Below are positions 8,771-17,161 of a stretch of DNA of 64,000 nucleotides, in pieces. How positions within the stretch are numbered: position 1 is the first letter of the stretch; each line of letters opens with the position of its first letter. The DNA comes from Bombilactobacillus apium (lineage in GTDB: Bacteria; Bacillota; Bacilli; Lactobacillales; Lactobacillaceae). A model generated the notes under the pieces. That model was not told the origin of the DNA, searched no databases, and saw nothing but the letters and a program-made list of their open reading frames with translations. The stretch lies in NCBI RefSeq assembly GCF_013385145.1, contig NZ_JABZEC010000005.1, positions 98,719 through 162,718 on the forward strand, in the 5' to 3' direction. Position numbers and translations under genes: made by a program.

Positions 8771-9539
8771 TTCTAAGTCCACATCTTTGGCAATTCAACG
8801 ACAGTTACGTTTTAAGCTTTTGCAGCAACATATCAAAATTTCTGAAGAATACCCTGATTTGGTGATTACTGTGGGCGGTGATGGAACTTTTTTGAGTGCC
8901 TTTCATCGCTTCAGTAATCAATTAGATCATTTATTGTTCATCGGAATTCATACCGGACATTTAGGTTTTTATACCGACTGGCAAGATAATGAACTTGATG
9001 ATTTGGTGCGTCTAATTGTACAAAATCAAAAAAAAATTATCCGTTTTCCACTCTTGGATGTGAAGGTAAGCTATACCAATGGTCATCAAAGTCATTTTTT
9101 GTCTTTAAATGAATCGATTATTAAACGTGTCTCCCAGACGATGCGGGCCGATGTTCTAATTGATGGCCATAAATTTGAACGTTTTCGTGGTGATGGGATT
9201 AGTATGTCAACGCCGACCGGTTCGACAGCCTATTCCAAGTCAATTGGGGGAGCGATCGTTGATCCATCATTAGAGGTCATGCAATTTAACGAGGTAGCTC
9301 CGATTAATAATCGTGTTTATCGGACCGTGAACTCTTCCTTAATTTTACCCCAAAAGCAAATTTTAACTATTTTACCGGATCGCCAGACTGATTATATTGT
9401 CACAGTTGATAATTTGTCGTATGATCATTGTTCAATTCAAAAAATCGAGTATCAAATTGCCCGGGAAAAGATTCAAATTGCCGAGTATCGGCCCAAACAA
9501 TTTTGGTTGCGAGTTAAGAACGCCTTTTTGGTCAATTGA
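8748..9539 (+). CDS. nadK: NAD kinase
   Basis: NAD kinase phosphorylates NAD to NADP. The start is ATG at 8748 with AAGGAGG ten bases upstream, inside the end of relQ, giving 263 aa, normal for the Firmicute enzyme. GGDGT at residues 43-47 is the phosphate-binding motif, followed by GIHTGHLGFYTDW. The second conserved region has RGDGISMSTPTGSTAYSKSIGGA, which binds the nucleotide. The stop codon TGA overlaps the start region of rluD, so relQ, nadK and rluD are translated as one coupled unit. Confidence 0.96.
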   Translation: MRVWIQSNSKSTSLAIQRQLRFKLLQQHIKISEEYPDLVITVGGDGTFLSAFHRFSNQLDHLLFIGIHTGHLGFYTDWQDNELDDLVRLIVQNQKKIIRFPLLDVKVSYTNGHQSHFLSLNESIIKRVSQTMRADVLIDGHKFERFRGDGISMSTPTGSTAYSKSIGGAIVDPSLEVMQFNEVAPINNRVYRTVNSSLILPQKQILTILPDRQTDYIVTVDNLSYDHCSIQKIEYQIAREKIQIAEYRPKQFWLRVKNAFLVN

Positions 9540-9541
9540 CA

Positions 9542-10438
9542 ATGCAAGTTTATCGTTGGTCGAAAAACAATTATCAAACGCAATCTTTGCGGAACTTTCT
9601 GGAACAGCAGGGATTTTCCCGCCTGGAGCTCAAACGAATTAAGTATCGGCAAGGATTGATTTTTGTTGATCATAAGCAGCGTCACTTTAATTATCAATTG
9701 CATCAACCGGCGGAAATTTTGGTAGCTTTACCGCCAGAAGTTGGATCAAAACAAATTAAGCCTTTGCCAGGACCAGTGAATGTTCTTTATGAAGACGAAA
9801 ATTATTTATTGGTGAATAAGCCAGCTCATTTGGCATCTTTACCAGCGTTTTCTAAACACAGTCCTAGCTTGGCGAACTACGTTAAGTATTATCTGCAACA
9901 AACGCAGCAAGCTAACGATGTTATTCATCTAGTTTCTCGCTTAGATCGGGATACCTCTGGAGTAATCACTTTTGTAAAAAATAGTTATGCACACCATCTT
10001 TTAGCCCGACAATTTCGCACGACCAAGATTTTAAAGGAGTATTACGCTTTTGTTCCTGGAATCTTTCAAGCACCTAGTCAAGGAACAATTAAAGAACCGA
10101 TTGCGATTGATCCTGACCGTCCGCATTTTCGCAAGGTTAGTCCACAAGGAAAAATGGCGATCACTAACTATCAATTGGTGTATCAATATGAACATTACGC
10201 GCTGTTAAAGGTACACTTAGTGACAGGTCGGACGCATCAAATTCGAGTTCATTTAGCTTACTTGGGATATCCGCTGTTGGGCGATCAGGCTTACGGAGGT
10301 CCTTGTGATTTAATTAAGCGGCAGGCCCTACATTGTCGGCGCTTTCGTTTTTGGGATGAATTAGCCCAGCAGTTTCGGACGGTAGAAGCTCCTTTTCCGA
10401 CCGATTTACAAGAACTTTTAAAATCAGATGTGAGGTGA
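9542..10438 (+). CDS. RluA/RluD-family 23S rRNA pseudouridine synthase
   Basis: A pseudouridine synthase of the RluA superfamily that isomerises uridines in rRNA (the orthologue position in Bacillus is yjbO/rluD). The N-terminal ~60 residues form a basic S4-like region, and the catalytic core carries LVSRLDRDTSG with catalytic Asp135, followed by KEYYAF and the GRTHQIRVHLAYLGYPLLGD block. The start is ambiguous: TTG at 9536 overlaps the nadK stop, while ATG at 9542 gives MQVYRWS; neither has a good ribosome site, as expected for coupled translation. The exact target uridines cannot be told from sequence. Confidence 0.9.
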   Translation: MQVYRWSKNNYQTQSLRNFLEQQGFSRLELKRIKYRQGLIFVDHKQRHFNYQLHQPAEILVALPPEVGSKQIKPLPGPVNVLYEDENYLLVNKPAHLASLPAFSKHSPSLANYVKYYLQQTQQANDVIHLVSRLDRDTSGVITFVKNSYAHHLLARQFRTTKILKEYYAFVPGIFQAPSQGTIKEPIAIDPDRPHFRKVSPQGKMAITNYQLVYQYEHYALLKVHLVTGRTHQIRVHLAYLGYPLLGDQAYGGPCDLIKRQALHCRRFRFWDELAQQFRTVEAPFPTDLQELLKSDVR

Positions 10439-10442
10439 GAGC

Positions 10443-11813
10443 ATGGCAGAAATGGAACTAAGGGTTAAAAAGCAAGCTAGCAAATTGCTGGCTTTATTAA
10501 CACAGCAACATACAAAACAATTTCGAAAAAACTTCTTGGATATGCATTTTTATGAACAAGGACAATTTTTCTTGTCATTGGATGCTCAGCAAAGAAAACA
10601 ACTTTATCAAATTATGGCTCCAGATGAAATTGGGGATATGTTTGATACTCTCCAGGGAGATGAGATTGATGGTTCACTGCTTCTGGGAGAAATGGATCTT
10701 AAGTATGCGACCGATGTTTTGGATAGCATGTATGATGATAATGCCGCCGATTTGCTTGAATATTTAAATAAATCTGAGGTCGATCGTTATTTAAAATTAA
10801 TGCCGGAAGCTGATGCTAATGAATTGCGCGGGCTCTTACATTACGATACCGAGACTGCCGGAGGATTAATGACGACGGATTATGTCGTATTGCGGCAAGA
10901 TTTAACGGTTGGTGCAGCCCTGAAATCTCTGCGAAAATTTGCCCGAACCGCAGAAACCATCTATTATCTTTATATTGTTGATGATTCCAACGATTTAGTG
11001 GGAATCATGTCTTTAAGAGAATTATTTACGCATAGTGAAAAAGCTGTTTTGAATACCGTAATGGCGCAAAATGTTATCTCAGTGTACGTTGATGATGAAC
11101 AAGAAGAAGTCGCCCAAGTTTTTCGGGATTACCAATTCGTGTCCTTACCAGTTGTTGATCATGCCCATAAATTAGTGGGAATTGTCACGATTGACGATGT
11201 GATTGAAGTTATTGATGATGAAGCCCAAGATGACTATTCTAAGTTAGCCGGGGTTGATGTTGACGAATCGGATACAAATCCGGTTAAGGCGGCGAGCAAA
11301 CGGCTGCCGTGGTTGATTACTTTACTATTTTTAGGAATGATCACAGCTACTTTAATTTCGCACTTTGAAGTCCTTTTAAGTCAAGCAAGTATTTTAGCCG
11401 TCTTTATTTCTTTGATAACGGGGACGGCCGGAAATGCGGGGACGCAAAGTTTAGCGGTTGCAGTTCGGCGATTATCGTTTGGTAATGAACACACCAAAAA
11501 ATTATTCGGCTTATTATCCAAGGAATTTATTACCGGAATTTTGATTGGTCTGGTGACGGGGTTCACAATTTTTTTGGTCGTCGGGATTTGGAAGCATAAT
11601 TTTGTTTTAGGATTAGTAATTGGTTTAGCCATGATGGTTGCAATCTTCGTAGCTAACTTAGCCGGTAGTTTAATCCCGATGTTGATGGATAAATTAGGTT
11701 TTGACCCAGCGGTCGCCAGTGGCCCTTTTATCAGCACTTTGAGCGACTTGACTAGTGTTTTGATTTATTTCAATATTGCCTCTTTGTTTATGGGCTTTTT
11801 TAAAGGGATGTAA
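10443..11813 (+). CDS. mgtE: Magnesium transporter MgtE
   Basis: MgtE is a Mg2+-gated inner-membrane channel for magnesium uptake. The 456-aa protein shows the full family layout: a helical N domain (about 1-135, with many acidic residues in the Mg2+-sensing part), two CBS domains (about 140-260, including YIVDDSNDLVGIMSL and LPVVDHAHKLVGIVTIDDV), a connecting helix, and five membrane helices from about 285 to the end with the pore signature GTAGNAGTQSLAV. It lies 4 bp after the rluD stop and is probably the last gene of the relQ operon. No Mg-sensing leader is possible here because there is no intergenic space. Confidence 0.95.
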   Translation: MAEMELRVKKQASKLLALLTQQHTKQFRKNFLDMHFYEQGQFFLSLDAQQRKQLYQIMAPDEIGDMFDTLQGDEIDGSLLLGEMDLKYATDVLDSMYDDNAADLLEYLNKSEVDRYLKLMPEADANELRGLLHYDTETAGGLMTTDYVVLRQDLTVGAALKSLRKFARTAETIYYLYIVDDSNDLVGIMSLRELFTHSEKAVLNTVMAQNVISVYVDDEQEEVAQVFRDYQFVSLPVVDHAHKLVGIVTIDDVIEVIDDEAQDDYSKLAGVDVDESDTNPVKAASKRLPWLITLLFLGMITATLISHFEVLLSQASILAVFISLITGTAGNAGTQSLAVAVRRLSFGNEHTKKLFGLLSKEFITGILIGLVTGFTIFLVVGIWKHNFVLGLVIGLAMMVAIFVANLAGSLIPMLMDKLGFDPAVASGPFISTLSDLTSVLIYFNIASLFMGFFKGM

Positions 11814-11918
11814 TCTTGCTTAATTTTGTAAATTGGTTCACAGAAGCTTTTCAGCAAGAACAGAAATAACGCCGCAAGATGGGACTTGGCAAAATGATCC
11901 TCATATTTAGTGAATTTG

Positions 11919-11978
11919 AATAAGCGTGCTCCATAAAGCGGCTTCGGCAGTCGTCTTATGGAACATGCTTATTTTTTT
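11919..11978 (+). terminator. Long terminator hairpin after mgtE
   Basis: Two 18-nt arms (11919-11936 and 11956-11973) pair with one G-U and one A-C mismatch, enclose a 19-nt GC-richer loop, and are followed by a T7 tract. It lies 105 bp after mgtE in the gap between convergent mgtE and uppP. Confidence 0.8.
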
Positions 11979-12034
11979 AAGTCAGGGAGTTCTTTTGAAA
12001 TTGAGAATTTAGTAAGCAAGTAGTTTTTTAAAGT

Positions 12035-12069
12035 AAAAAAGACTTACCAAGTTTTTAAACTGGCAAGTC
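12035..12069 (-). terminator. Terminator after uppP
   Basis: Read on the minus strand, GACTTGCCA and TGGTAAGTC form a 9-bp stem with one G-U pair, a loop that can pair further (GTTT/AAAC), and then T6 (A run 12035-12040 on the plus strand). Confidence 0.85.
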
Positions 12070-12091
12070 TCAACAGACCCAAGTTAAAAAT

Positions 12092-12919
12092 TTACTTTAA
12101 GAAACCAAAATAGCCAATAACCGCTACGGCAAGGACAATCCGATACCAACCAAAAGCTTTGAAGTCATTTTTCTTAATGTAATCAAGTAAGAATTTGATG
12201 GCAAAGTAGGCAACGACAAAGGAGACGAAAGTTCCCACTAGAAGAACTGTCAATTGTGATCCGGTAAAAGTATTTCCTTTGAGGAAGAATTTGACTAACT
12301 TAAGGAAGCTAGCGCCAAACATTGTTGGAATTGCCAAGAAAAAGGAGAACTCAGTTGCTACGTAGCGAGAAGTTCCAATCAAAATTGCTCCCAGAATGGT
12401 TGCTCCCGAACGAGAAGTCCCTGGGATTAGCGATAGGACTTGAAAAGCACCGATAGCTAAAGCAATGCTGTAAGGTAAAGTATTTAGATCCGTTAAACGA
12501 GCAGAACGCCGTCGATTGTAGTTTTCAATGATGATAAATAAAATCCCGTAAATCAAGAGGGTTGCCGCAATTACGGACCAAGTATTAAAGTGTTCATCCA
12601 TGAAATCATTAAGGGGTAAACCCACAATGACCGAGGGGATACAAGCTAAAATAACTTTGAACCAGAGAGTCCAAGTGGCTCTTTTTTCCGGAGCTCTTTT
12701 TTTAGGAGAAAACGGATTTAATTTATGAAAATAAATCACAATTACGGCTAAAATGGCTCCTAGTTGAATCACAACCATGAACATATTAATAAAAGCGGTA
12801 GATTCCTTAAGTTTGACAAATTCATTAGCTAAATAGAGGTGACCTGTAGAACTGATCGGTAGAAACTCAGTAATTCCTTCAATAATTCCCAGAATTACAG
12901 CCTTAAATATTTCTAGCAT
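12092..12919 (-). CDS. uppP: Undecaprenyl-diphosphatase UppP (BacA)
   Basis: An integral membrane phosphatase that recycles the undecaprenyl lipid carrier for peptidoglycan and teichoic acid synthesis. The protein of about 275 aa has the N-terminal [15 protein letters not shown] motif and the second signature [10 protein letters not shown], which together form the active site, and about seven to eight hydrophobic helices. GTG at 12931 is in frame four codons upstream, but GGGAG lies directly against it and is well placed for the ATG at 12919. A dedicated terminator follows. Overproduction of this family gives bacitracin resistance, but here it is a housekeeping copy. Confidence 0.95.
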   Translation of the reverse strand: MLEIFKAVILGIIEGITEFLPISSTGHLYLANEFVKLKESTAFINMFMVVIQLGAILAVIVIYFHKLNPFSPKKRAPEKRATWTLWFKVILACIPSVIVGLPLNDFMDEHFNTWSVIAATLLIYGILFIIIENYNRRRSARLTDLNTLPYSIALAIGAFQVLSLIPGTSRSGATILGAILIGTSRYVATEFSFFLAIPTMFGASFLKLVKFFLKGNTFTGSQLTVLLVGTFVSFVVAYFAIKFLLDYIKKNDFKAFGWYRIVLAVAVIGYFGFLK

Positions 12920-12969
12920 TTTTTTACCCACTCCCGGTTTTAATAAAATTCACAACTTATTGAGGCTTT

Positions 12970-13986
12970 TTAAAAGACAATACAGGTTCCTTCCGGAACT
13001 TGGGTATCGTGATTATTAAAAGTTAAATAGCCCGTTTGTGAATTACAATTAAAAATTGTAACATCATTTGACTTTTGATGGGGAACTAATAGATAATTTT
13101 CTGTTAAATCAAAATTAAAGTCGCGGGGAAAATCACCGCGGGTTTTGATAGTTTGCAGATGTTCTAATTGTTTTCCGGCGTTTTGGACTTCAAAGGAGAT
13201 GATTGAATTATGACCCCGATTGGAAGTATATAAAAATCGTCCATCACTGCTGAGTCGGATGGCGGCCGCCGTATTATCCCCCTGATAACTTTCTGGTAAG
13301 AGAGAGTAGCTATTGAGGAGTTCAAAGTTTCCGTCCTGATAGCCTAAAACCAAAACTGTGGAACTGAGTTCACAGATACAATAGGCAATTTCTGGATGTT
13401 GTGAATTAAAAATTAAATGACGGGGGGCACTTCCGGCGGTAACGGAAAAAGTAGTTTGAAGTTCAACCTGGCCGGTATCAGTAAGATTGTAAGTTGAAAT
13501 GAGGTCAGTTCCGTAATCACAAATGATTAATTTTCCATCGGGGCTGAGGTGGGCACAGTGGGGATGAGAGCTATCTTGTTCTGGACGAAGACTTGATCCG
13601 GTTAACTGGATCGTGTCGGCAATTGTCAGGGTTTTATCGGGATTAATTCGGTGAATAATTACTTGACCCGTGTGGAAGTTAGCGGTGAAGAGGAGCTGTT
13701 TGGCCTCGCTAATTTCGACGTAGGCGGGAGAAGTTTGAGGTTGATAGCTGGTACCTAGATATTTGAAATCTTGATTAACATCGTAAGCAGCGATACCTCC
13801 CCGCTGATCTTCTTGCATAATTGTATAAAGAATATTAGCGTTTGAAAGGGCAAAGTAAGTAGAACCTTGGGTATTTACGACTAATTTGACCGAGCTTAAT
13901 TGTCCTGTTTGACTATCAAAATCTAGCTGGTAGATTCCCTGGCTACTTTGCTTGGTGTAACCACCGATTAATAATTGTTCGTGCAT
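12970..13986 (-). CDS. pgl: Lactonase-family seven-bladed beta-propeller protein (6-phosphogluconolactonase type, Pgl/YkgB)
   Basis: A 338-aa soluble protein with the repeating blade pattern of the lactonase family, for example HPHCAHLSPDGKLIICDYGTD and SSDGRFLYTSNRGHNSI, followed by RDFNFDLTENYLLVPHQKSNDV. Members hydrolyse 6-phosphogluconolactone in the oxidative pentose phosphate pathway. The ATG at 13986 has AGGAG about 13 bp upstream on the minus strand. It is divergent from the permease gene at 14077; their promoter regions overlap around a TATAAT-rich stretch at 14013-14025. Substrate is inferred from the family; some relatives act on other lactones. Confidence 0.85.
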   Translation of the reverse strand: MHEQLLIGGYTKQSSQGIYQLDFDSQTGQLSSVKLVVNTQGSTYFALSNANILYTIMQEDQRGGIAAYDVNQDFKYLGTSYQPQTSPAYVEISEAKQLLFTANFHTGQVIIHRINPDKTLTIADTIQLTGSSLRPEQDSSHPHCAHLSPDGKLIICDYGTDLISTYNLTDTGQVELQTTFSVTAGSAPRHLIFNSQHPEIAYCICELSSTVLVLGYQDGNFELLNSYSLLPESYQGDNTAAAIRLSSDGRFLYTSNRGHNSIISFEVQNAGKQLEHLQTIKTRGDFPRDFNFDLTENYLLVPHQKSNDVTIFNCNSQTGYLTFNNHDTQVPEGTCIVF

Positions 13987-14014
13987 AATTTGGTTTACTC
14001 CTTTATTGTTATTC

Positions 14015-14020
14015 TATAAT
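14015..14020 (+). promoter_or_regulatory. Divergent promoter region between pgl and the AI-2E-type permease
   Basis: CTATAATATAG (14014-14024) is nearly palindromic and offers a -10 box on each strand. The plus-strand -35 candidate is TTTACT (13994-13999, 15-bp spacing); on the minus strand a TTTTTT stretch lies upstream. Both are weak, so the exact start sites are uncertain. Confidence 0.4.
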
Positions 14021-14076
14021 ATAGTATTACAAAAAAGCGTTCGCAAGCGGAAAAATTTAGAAAGGGGCGTGGAAAA

Positions 14077-15255
14077 ATGCCTAAGCGCCGACATACTTGG
14101 TTCACACAATGGTTTTTGGATAATAAATTAACTGTGGTCTTGTTAAATATCTTGTTACTATTATTAATCATTGCTTTGTTTTTAAAAGTTCGTGCAGTAT
14201 TCACCCCAGTGGGACAAATTTTAGGAATCGTTTTTCCGCCATTGGTGGTGGCGGGAATTTTATACTACTTAATCAATCCCGTAATTAACTGGAGCGAAAG
14301 TCATTTTCGTATTCCGCGAATTTGGTCGATTAGTGTAGTTTTTGTGCTCGTGATTGGAATCTTGACTTGGATCGTAGTTTCTTTAATTCCGATTGTTCAA
14401 AGTCAAATTAACTCAATCATCAATAATTTGCCCGATTATTGGCATAGTTTTCAACGGGCATTAACTAAGCTCAATGCTAATCCCTATTTTCAACGGCTTC
14501 ATTTAGATCAGAGTTTATCCGTTAGCAAAGTAACCAAATCTCTATCCCACAGCTTTAATGGGGTTTTGGGGACAGCCTTGGGGAATTTAACTTCTGCAGT
14601 CACCGTGATTTCTAACTTGGTAATGATTGTCTTAACAGCCCCTTTCGTCTTATTTTTCTTATTGAAGGATGATCGTAAAATTCAGCCCAAGATTATTAAA
14701 TATGTGCCGGACCGTTTAAAGGTTTCAACGGCGGCTACTCTGTCAGAAATTAATCGGTCCTTAAGTTTATATATTCGTGGCCAATTGACCGTTGGTTTTT
14801 GGGTTGCCGTAATGTTTGCGGTCGGCTATTTGATTGGACAGATGCCTTATGCTTTATTACTGGGAATTATCGCCGGAATTTGTAATTTAATTCCTTATGT
14901 TGGTTCGGCTTTAGGCTTGATTCCAGCTTTGATTATCGCGCTTTTGTACGGGCATGGTTTGATTTGGATTGTAATCTTGGTCTTTCTTGTCGAACAAACG
15001 ATTGAAACGCGGGTGGTTTCTCCTTTAGTAATGGGGAATAAAATGAATATGCATCCCGTCACAACTATTTTCGTTTTGTTAGTTGCCGGAGGGATGTTTG
15101 GCCTTTTGGGAGTGATCTTTGGAATTCCTGCCTATGCTATTTTAAAAATCCTAATTTCTAAAACTTTTGCTTGGTTCCGCCATAATTCAATTTGGTATCA
15201 AGATGATTCTGAATTTCTGGCTGAATTGCCGCAAGTTAAGAAGCCAAATAAGTAA
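14077..15255 (+). CDS. AI-2E family (PerM/UPF0118) transporter
   Basis: An integral membrane protein of 392 aa from the AI-2E exporter superfamily. It has two N-terminal helices after a basic leader (MPKRRHTW), a periplasm-type loop rich in LNANPYFQRLHLDQ, and a C-terminal bundle with the family motifs LLGIIAGICNLIPYVGSALGLIP and VVSPLVMGNKMNMHPVTTIFVLL. GTG/ATG choices are simple; ATG at 14077 follows AAAGGGGCG. It is a single gene ending in a terminator shared with guaC. The substrate is unknown; family names such as autoinducer-2 exporter should not be taken as proof. Confidence 0.85.
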   Translation: MPKRRHTWFTQWFLDNKLTVVLLNILLLLLIIALFLKVRAVFTPVGQILGIVFPPLVVAGILYYLINPVINWSESHFRIPRIWSISVVFVLVIGILTWIVVSLIPIVQSQINSIINNLPDYWHSFQRALTKLNANPYFQRLHLDQSLSVSKVTKSLSHSFNGVLGTALGNLTSAVTVISNLVMIVLTAPFVLFFLLKDDRKIQPKIIKYVPDRLKVSTAATLSEINRSLSLYIRGQLTVGFWVAVMFAVGYLIGQMPYALLLGIIAGICNLIPYVGSALGLIPALIIALLYGHGLIWIVILVFLVEQTIETRVVSPLVMGNKMNMHPVTTIFVLLVAGGMFGLLGVIFGIPAYAILKILISKTFAWFRHNSIWYQDDSEFLAELPQVKKPNK

Positions 15256-15271
15256 AATTAAAATTGCTTAA

Positions 15272-15324
15272 ATAAAAAATAAGCTCCTACGATCCTCAAG
15301 AGTTGGGGAAGTAGGAGCTTTTTT
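15272..15324. terminator. Bidirectional terminator between the AI-2E permease gene and guaC
   Basis: A perfect 10-bp stem AAGCTCCTAC/GTAGGAGCTT (15281-15290, 15311-15320) is flanked by an A-rich stretch on the left and T6 on the right, so it can act on both converging transcripts. Confidence 0.88.
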
Positions 15325-15326
15325 GG

Positions 15327-16322
15327 TTAGTTAATTTGATCACCGTTATAGATAGAGTTTTTTAAGATAACGTAGTTAACCTTCGTGAGATCTGCGAGCC
15401 TTCTTCCGCCAGCATAGGAAATAGAGGATTGAAGATCTTCTTGCATTTCCTTTAAAGTGTCTTTAATTGAACCACGATAAGGTACCGTTAGCTTTTTACC
15501 TTCGATATTCTTCCGTTCTTTCTTTTGAACTTGAGAAGCTGAACCGTAGTAAACCTTGACTTTCTGAGCACCTTGTTCCAGAACTTCTCCCGGATTTTCA
15601 TCGTGACCGGCCATTAAAGAGCCAATCATGACCATATGGGCGCCAAAACGGATTGATTTAGCGATATCTCCGTTGGTTCGAATTCCACCATCGGCAATAA
15701 TTGGCTTGTGAGCCGCTTTAGCACAGAGGCGTACGGCGGCTAATTGCCAACCGGCAGTCCCAAAACCAGTTTTAATCTTGGTAATGCAAGCTCGACCAGG
15801 ACCAACACCGATCTTAGTCGCATCAGCACCGGCTTCTTCGAGGAATAAGACGGCTTCAGGAGTAGCTACGTTTCCGGCAATAACAAAGGTTTCTGGCAAC
15901 TTTTGTTTTAAATACTTAATCATTGCGGCCACGGTATTCGAATAACCATGAGCAATATCAATGGTTACATATTCAGGGATACTTTGGGCAGCAGCTAAAT
16001 CATCAATTAATTGATAATCGGCAGCTTTAATACCAATACTGATTGAAGCGTAAAGTTCTTGCTCATGCATTTTTTGAACGAAAGCCAGGCGGGTTTCTGG
16101 TTCAAAACGGTGCATAATATAGAAATAATCATTCTTGGCTAGCCAAATAGCTAGTTGTTCGTCAATGACGCTAGCCATATTGGCAGGAACTACGGGGATT
16201 TTGAAGTGACGGTTGCCCAATTGAATTGAAGTATCTGCTTCACTACGGTGTTGTAAAACACATTTTTGGGGAACCAATTGAATATCTTCGTAATCAAATA
16301 CATTAAAAGGATTATTTTCCAT
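15327..16322 (-). CDS. guaC: GMP reductase
   Basis: GMP reductase converts GMP to IMP with NADPH, allowing guanine nucleotides to be turned into adenine nucleotides. At 331 aa with no CBS insertion it fits the short Firmicute GuaC rather than IMP dehydrogenase, which is about 490 aa. The catalytic loop [11 protein letters not shown] has Cys179, and [33 protein letters not shown] and [11 protein letters not shown] are all in place. It is a single gene facing trmL, with a 310-bp intergenic region that contains its own promoter region and an inverted repeat of CGAAC cores that may bind PurR. Confidence 0.93.
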   Translation of the reverse strand: MENNPFNVFDYEDIQLVPQKCVLQHRSEADTSIQLGNRHFKIPVVPANMASVIDEQLAIWLAKNDYFYIMHRFEPETRLAFVQKMHEQELYASISIGIKAADYQLIDDLAAAQSIPEYVTIDIAHGYSNTVAAMIKYLKQKLPETFVIAGNVATPEAVLFLEEAGADATKIGVGPGRACITKIKTGFGTAGWQLAAVRLCAKAAHKPIIADGGIRTNGDIAKSIRFGAHMVMIGSLMAGHDENPGEVLEQGAQKVKVYYGSASQVQKKERKNIEGKKLTVPYRGSIKDTLKEMQEDLQSSISYAGGRRLADLTKVNYVILKNSIYNGDQIN

Positions 16323-16362
16323 ATATTAACGCCATCCTCGCTTACTTTTACGAATATTTATT

Positions 16363-16388
16363 TTGCGAACTCTGAAAATCGTTCGCAA
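16363..16388. promoter_or_regulatory. Inverted repeat in the guaC leader (possible PurR operator)
   Basis: TTGCGAAC (16363-16370) and GTTCGCAA (16381-16388) are perfect inverted repeats with a 10-bp spacer, 41-66 bp before the guaC start. A TTGACT -35-like element for guaC lies further upstream on the minus strand (16416-16421). The CGAAC cores resemble half-boxes of PurR, and guaC is a purine gene, so PurR binding is a reasonable guess only. Confidence 0.45.
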
Positions 16389-16434
16389 TATATATTTAAA
16401 TACATTTCTCAAATAAGTCAAGAGAAAAATTAGC

Positions 16435-16463
16435 TTGCTTGTGACCTCCAGCCAGTATATAAT
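16435..16463 (+). promoter_or_regulatory. Promoter of the short RNA upstream of trmL
   Basis: TTGCTT (16435-16440), 17-bp spacer, TATAAT (16458-16463). Transcription would start near 16470, about 110 bp before a strong terminator. Confidence 0.7.
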
Positions 16464-16469
16464 CTTTCA

Positions 16470-16580
16470 TGCGGGCTTATTTCGCGTTCTTTTATCAGAT
16501 TTAATATTTGATAAAAGCATCCGATAAGAGTTAACTAACGTATTTCCTTGCTGCATTTAGCCGAGGAAATACGTTTTTTA
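16470..16580 (+). ncRNA. Candidate ~110-nt small RNA or terminated leader upstream of trmL
   Basis: The stretch is bounded by a good promoter (16435-16463) and a strong terminator (16537-16580). Inside is a hairpin with 8-bp arms TTTTATCA/TGATAAAA (16490-16497, 16509-16516) and a short GCG/CGC region near the 5' end. I do not recognise it as SRP RNA, tmRNA, 6S RNA, a T-box or a common riboswitch. An 11-codon frame from ATG 16469 to TAA 16504 encodes an aromatic-rich peptide (MRAYFAFFYQI) but has no ribosome site. It could be a stand-alone sRNA or an attenuator for trmL. Confidence 0.5.
16537..16580 (+). terminator. Strong terminator ending the pre-trmL RNA
   Basis: A perfect 12-bp stem AACGTATTTCCT/AGGAAATACGTT (16537-16548, 16564-16575) with a 15-nt loop runs into a T tract. 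It lies before, not after, the trmL coding region. Confidence 0.9.
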
Positions 16581-16592
16581 TTGGCTTATTTG

Positions 16593-16601
16593 TGCTAAAA
16601 T
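16593..16601 (+). promoter_or_regulatory. Extended -10 promoter for trmL
   Basis: TGCTAAAAT is an extended -10 element 31 bp before the trmL start and after the upstream terminator. The position of the -35 would fall in the T tract of that terminator and is poor. Confidence 0.45.
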
Positions 16602-16632
16602 TGTTAATGAATGAGATTAAAGGAGTCAATGT

Positions 16633-17142
16633 ATGACAAATCATATTGCATTATTCGAGCCCTTGATGCCCGCAAATACGGGAAATATTGCCCGGACTTG
16701 TGCCGGAACTGATACGGTGTTGCACTTAATTCGTCCCTTGGGTTTTAGTTTAGATGATAAGCATCTAAAACGTGCTGGTTTAGATTATTGGGATCAAGTT
16801 AAAATTGTAGTTCATGATGATTTGTCAGCTTTTTTGGAGCAAGTACCGGATTTAAAACATTTATACTTAATCACTAAGTTTTCAGACCGAATTTATTCAG
16901 AAGTTGATTATTCAGATCCTGAACAGGATTATTATTTCCTTTTTGGCAAGGAAACCACGGGTTTACCGGAAAAATTCATGCGCCAGTATCAAGAGCAATG
17001 TTTACGGATCCCGATGACGGGGCACATTCGGGCTTTAAATTTAGCTAATACTTGTGCGTTGGTGATTTATGAAGCAGTGCGGCAGCAACATTTTGCTGGG
17101 TTGGAATTAACCCATCTTTATCCCCAAGATAAACTACATTAG
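16633..17142 (+). CDS. trmL: tRNA (cytidine(34)-2'-O)-methyltransferase TrmL
   Basis: A SPOUT-class enzyme that methylates the ribose of the wobble base in certain leucine tRNAs using S-adenosylmethionine. The 169-aa length is typical of TrmL. The knot motifs are visible: NTGNIARTCAG near the N-terminus, FGKETTGLPEKF (about 102-113), and IPMTGHIRALNLANTCALVIYEA near the C-terminus. ATG at 16633 follows AAGGAG. It is probably co-transcribed with the DUF1149 gene 19 bp downstream. Confidence 0.95.
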   Translation: MTNHIALFEPLMPANTGNIARTCAGTDTVLHLIRPLGFSLDDKHLKRAGLDYWDQVKIVVHDDLSAFLEQVPDLKHLYLITKFSDRIYSEVDYSDPEQDYYFLFGKETTGLPEKFMRQYQEQCLRIPMTGHIRALNLANTCALVIYEAVRQQHFAGLELTHLYPQDKLH

Positions 17143-17161
17143 TTAAAGAGGAGGAATTATG

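Noticed and set aside
11381..11737. 118-aa antisense frame over the membrane part of mgtE
   Set aside because: It results from the hydrophobic codon bias of mgtE; no start signal and no recognisable protein.
16363..16388. CGAAC...GTTCG repeat as a LexA box
   Set aside because: The halves are separated by 10 bp instead of 4, and guaC is not a repair gene; a PurR-type site is more reasonable.
16470..16580. T-box, SRP RNA, 6S RNA or purine riboswitch
   Set aside because: The T-box antiterminator core, SRP tetraloop region, 6S length and purine aptamer core sequences are all missing.
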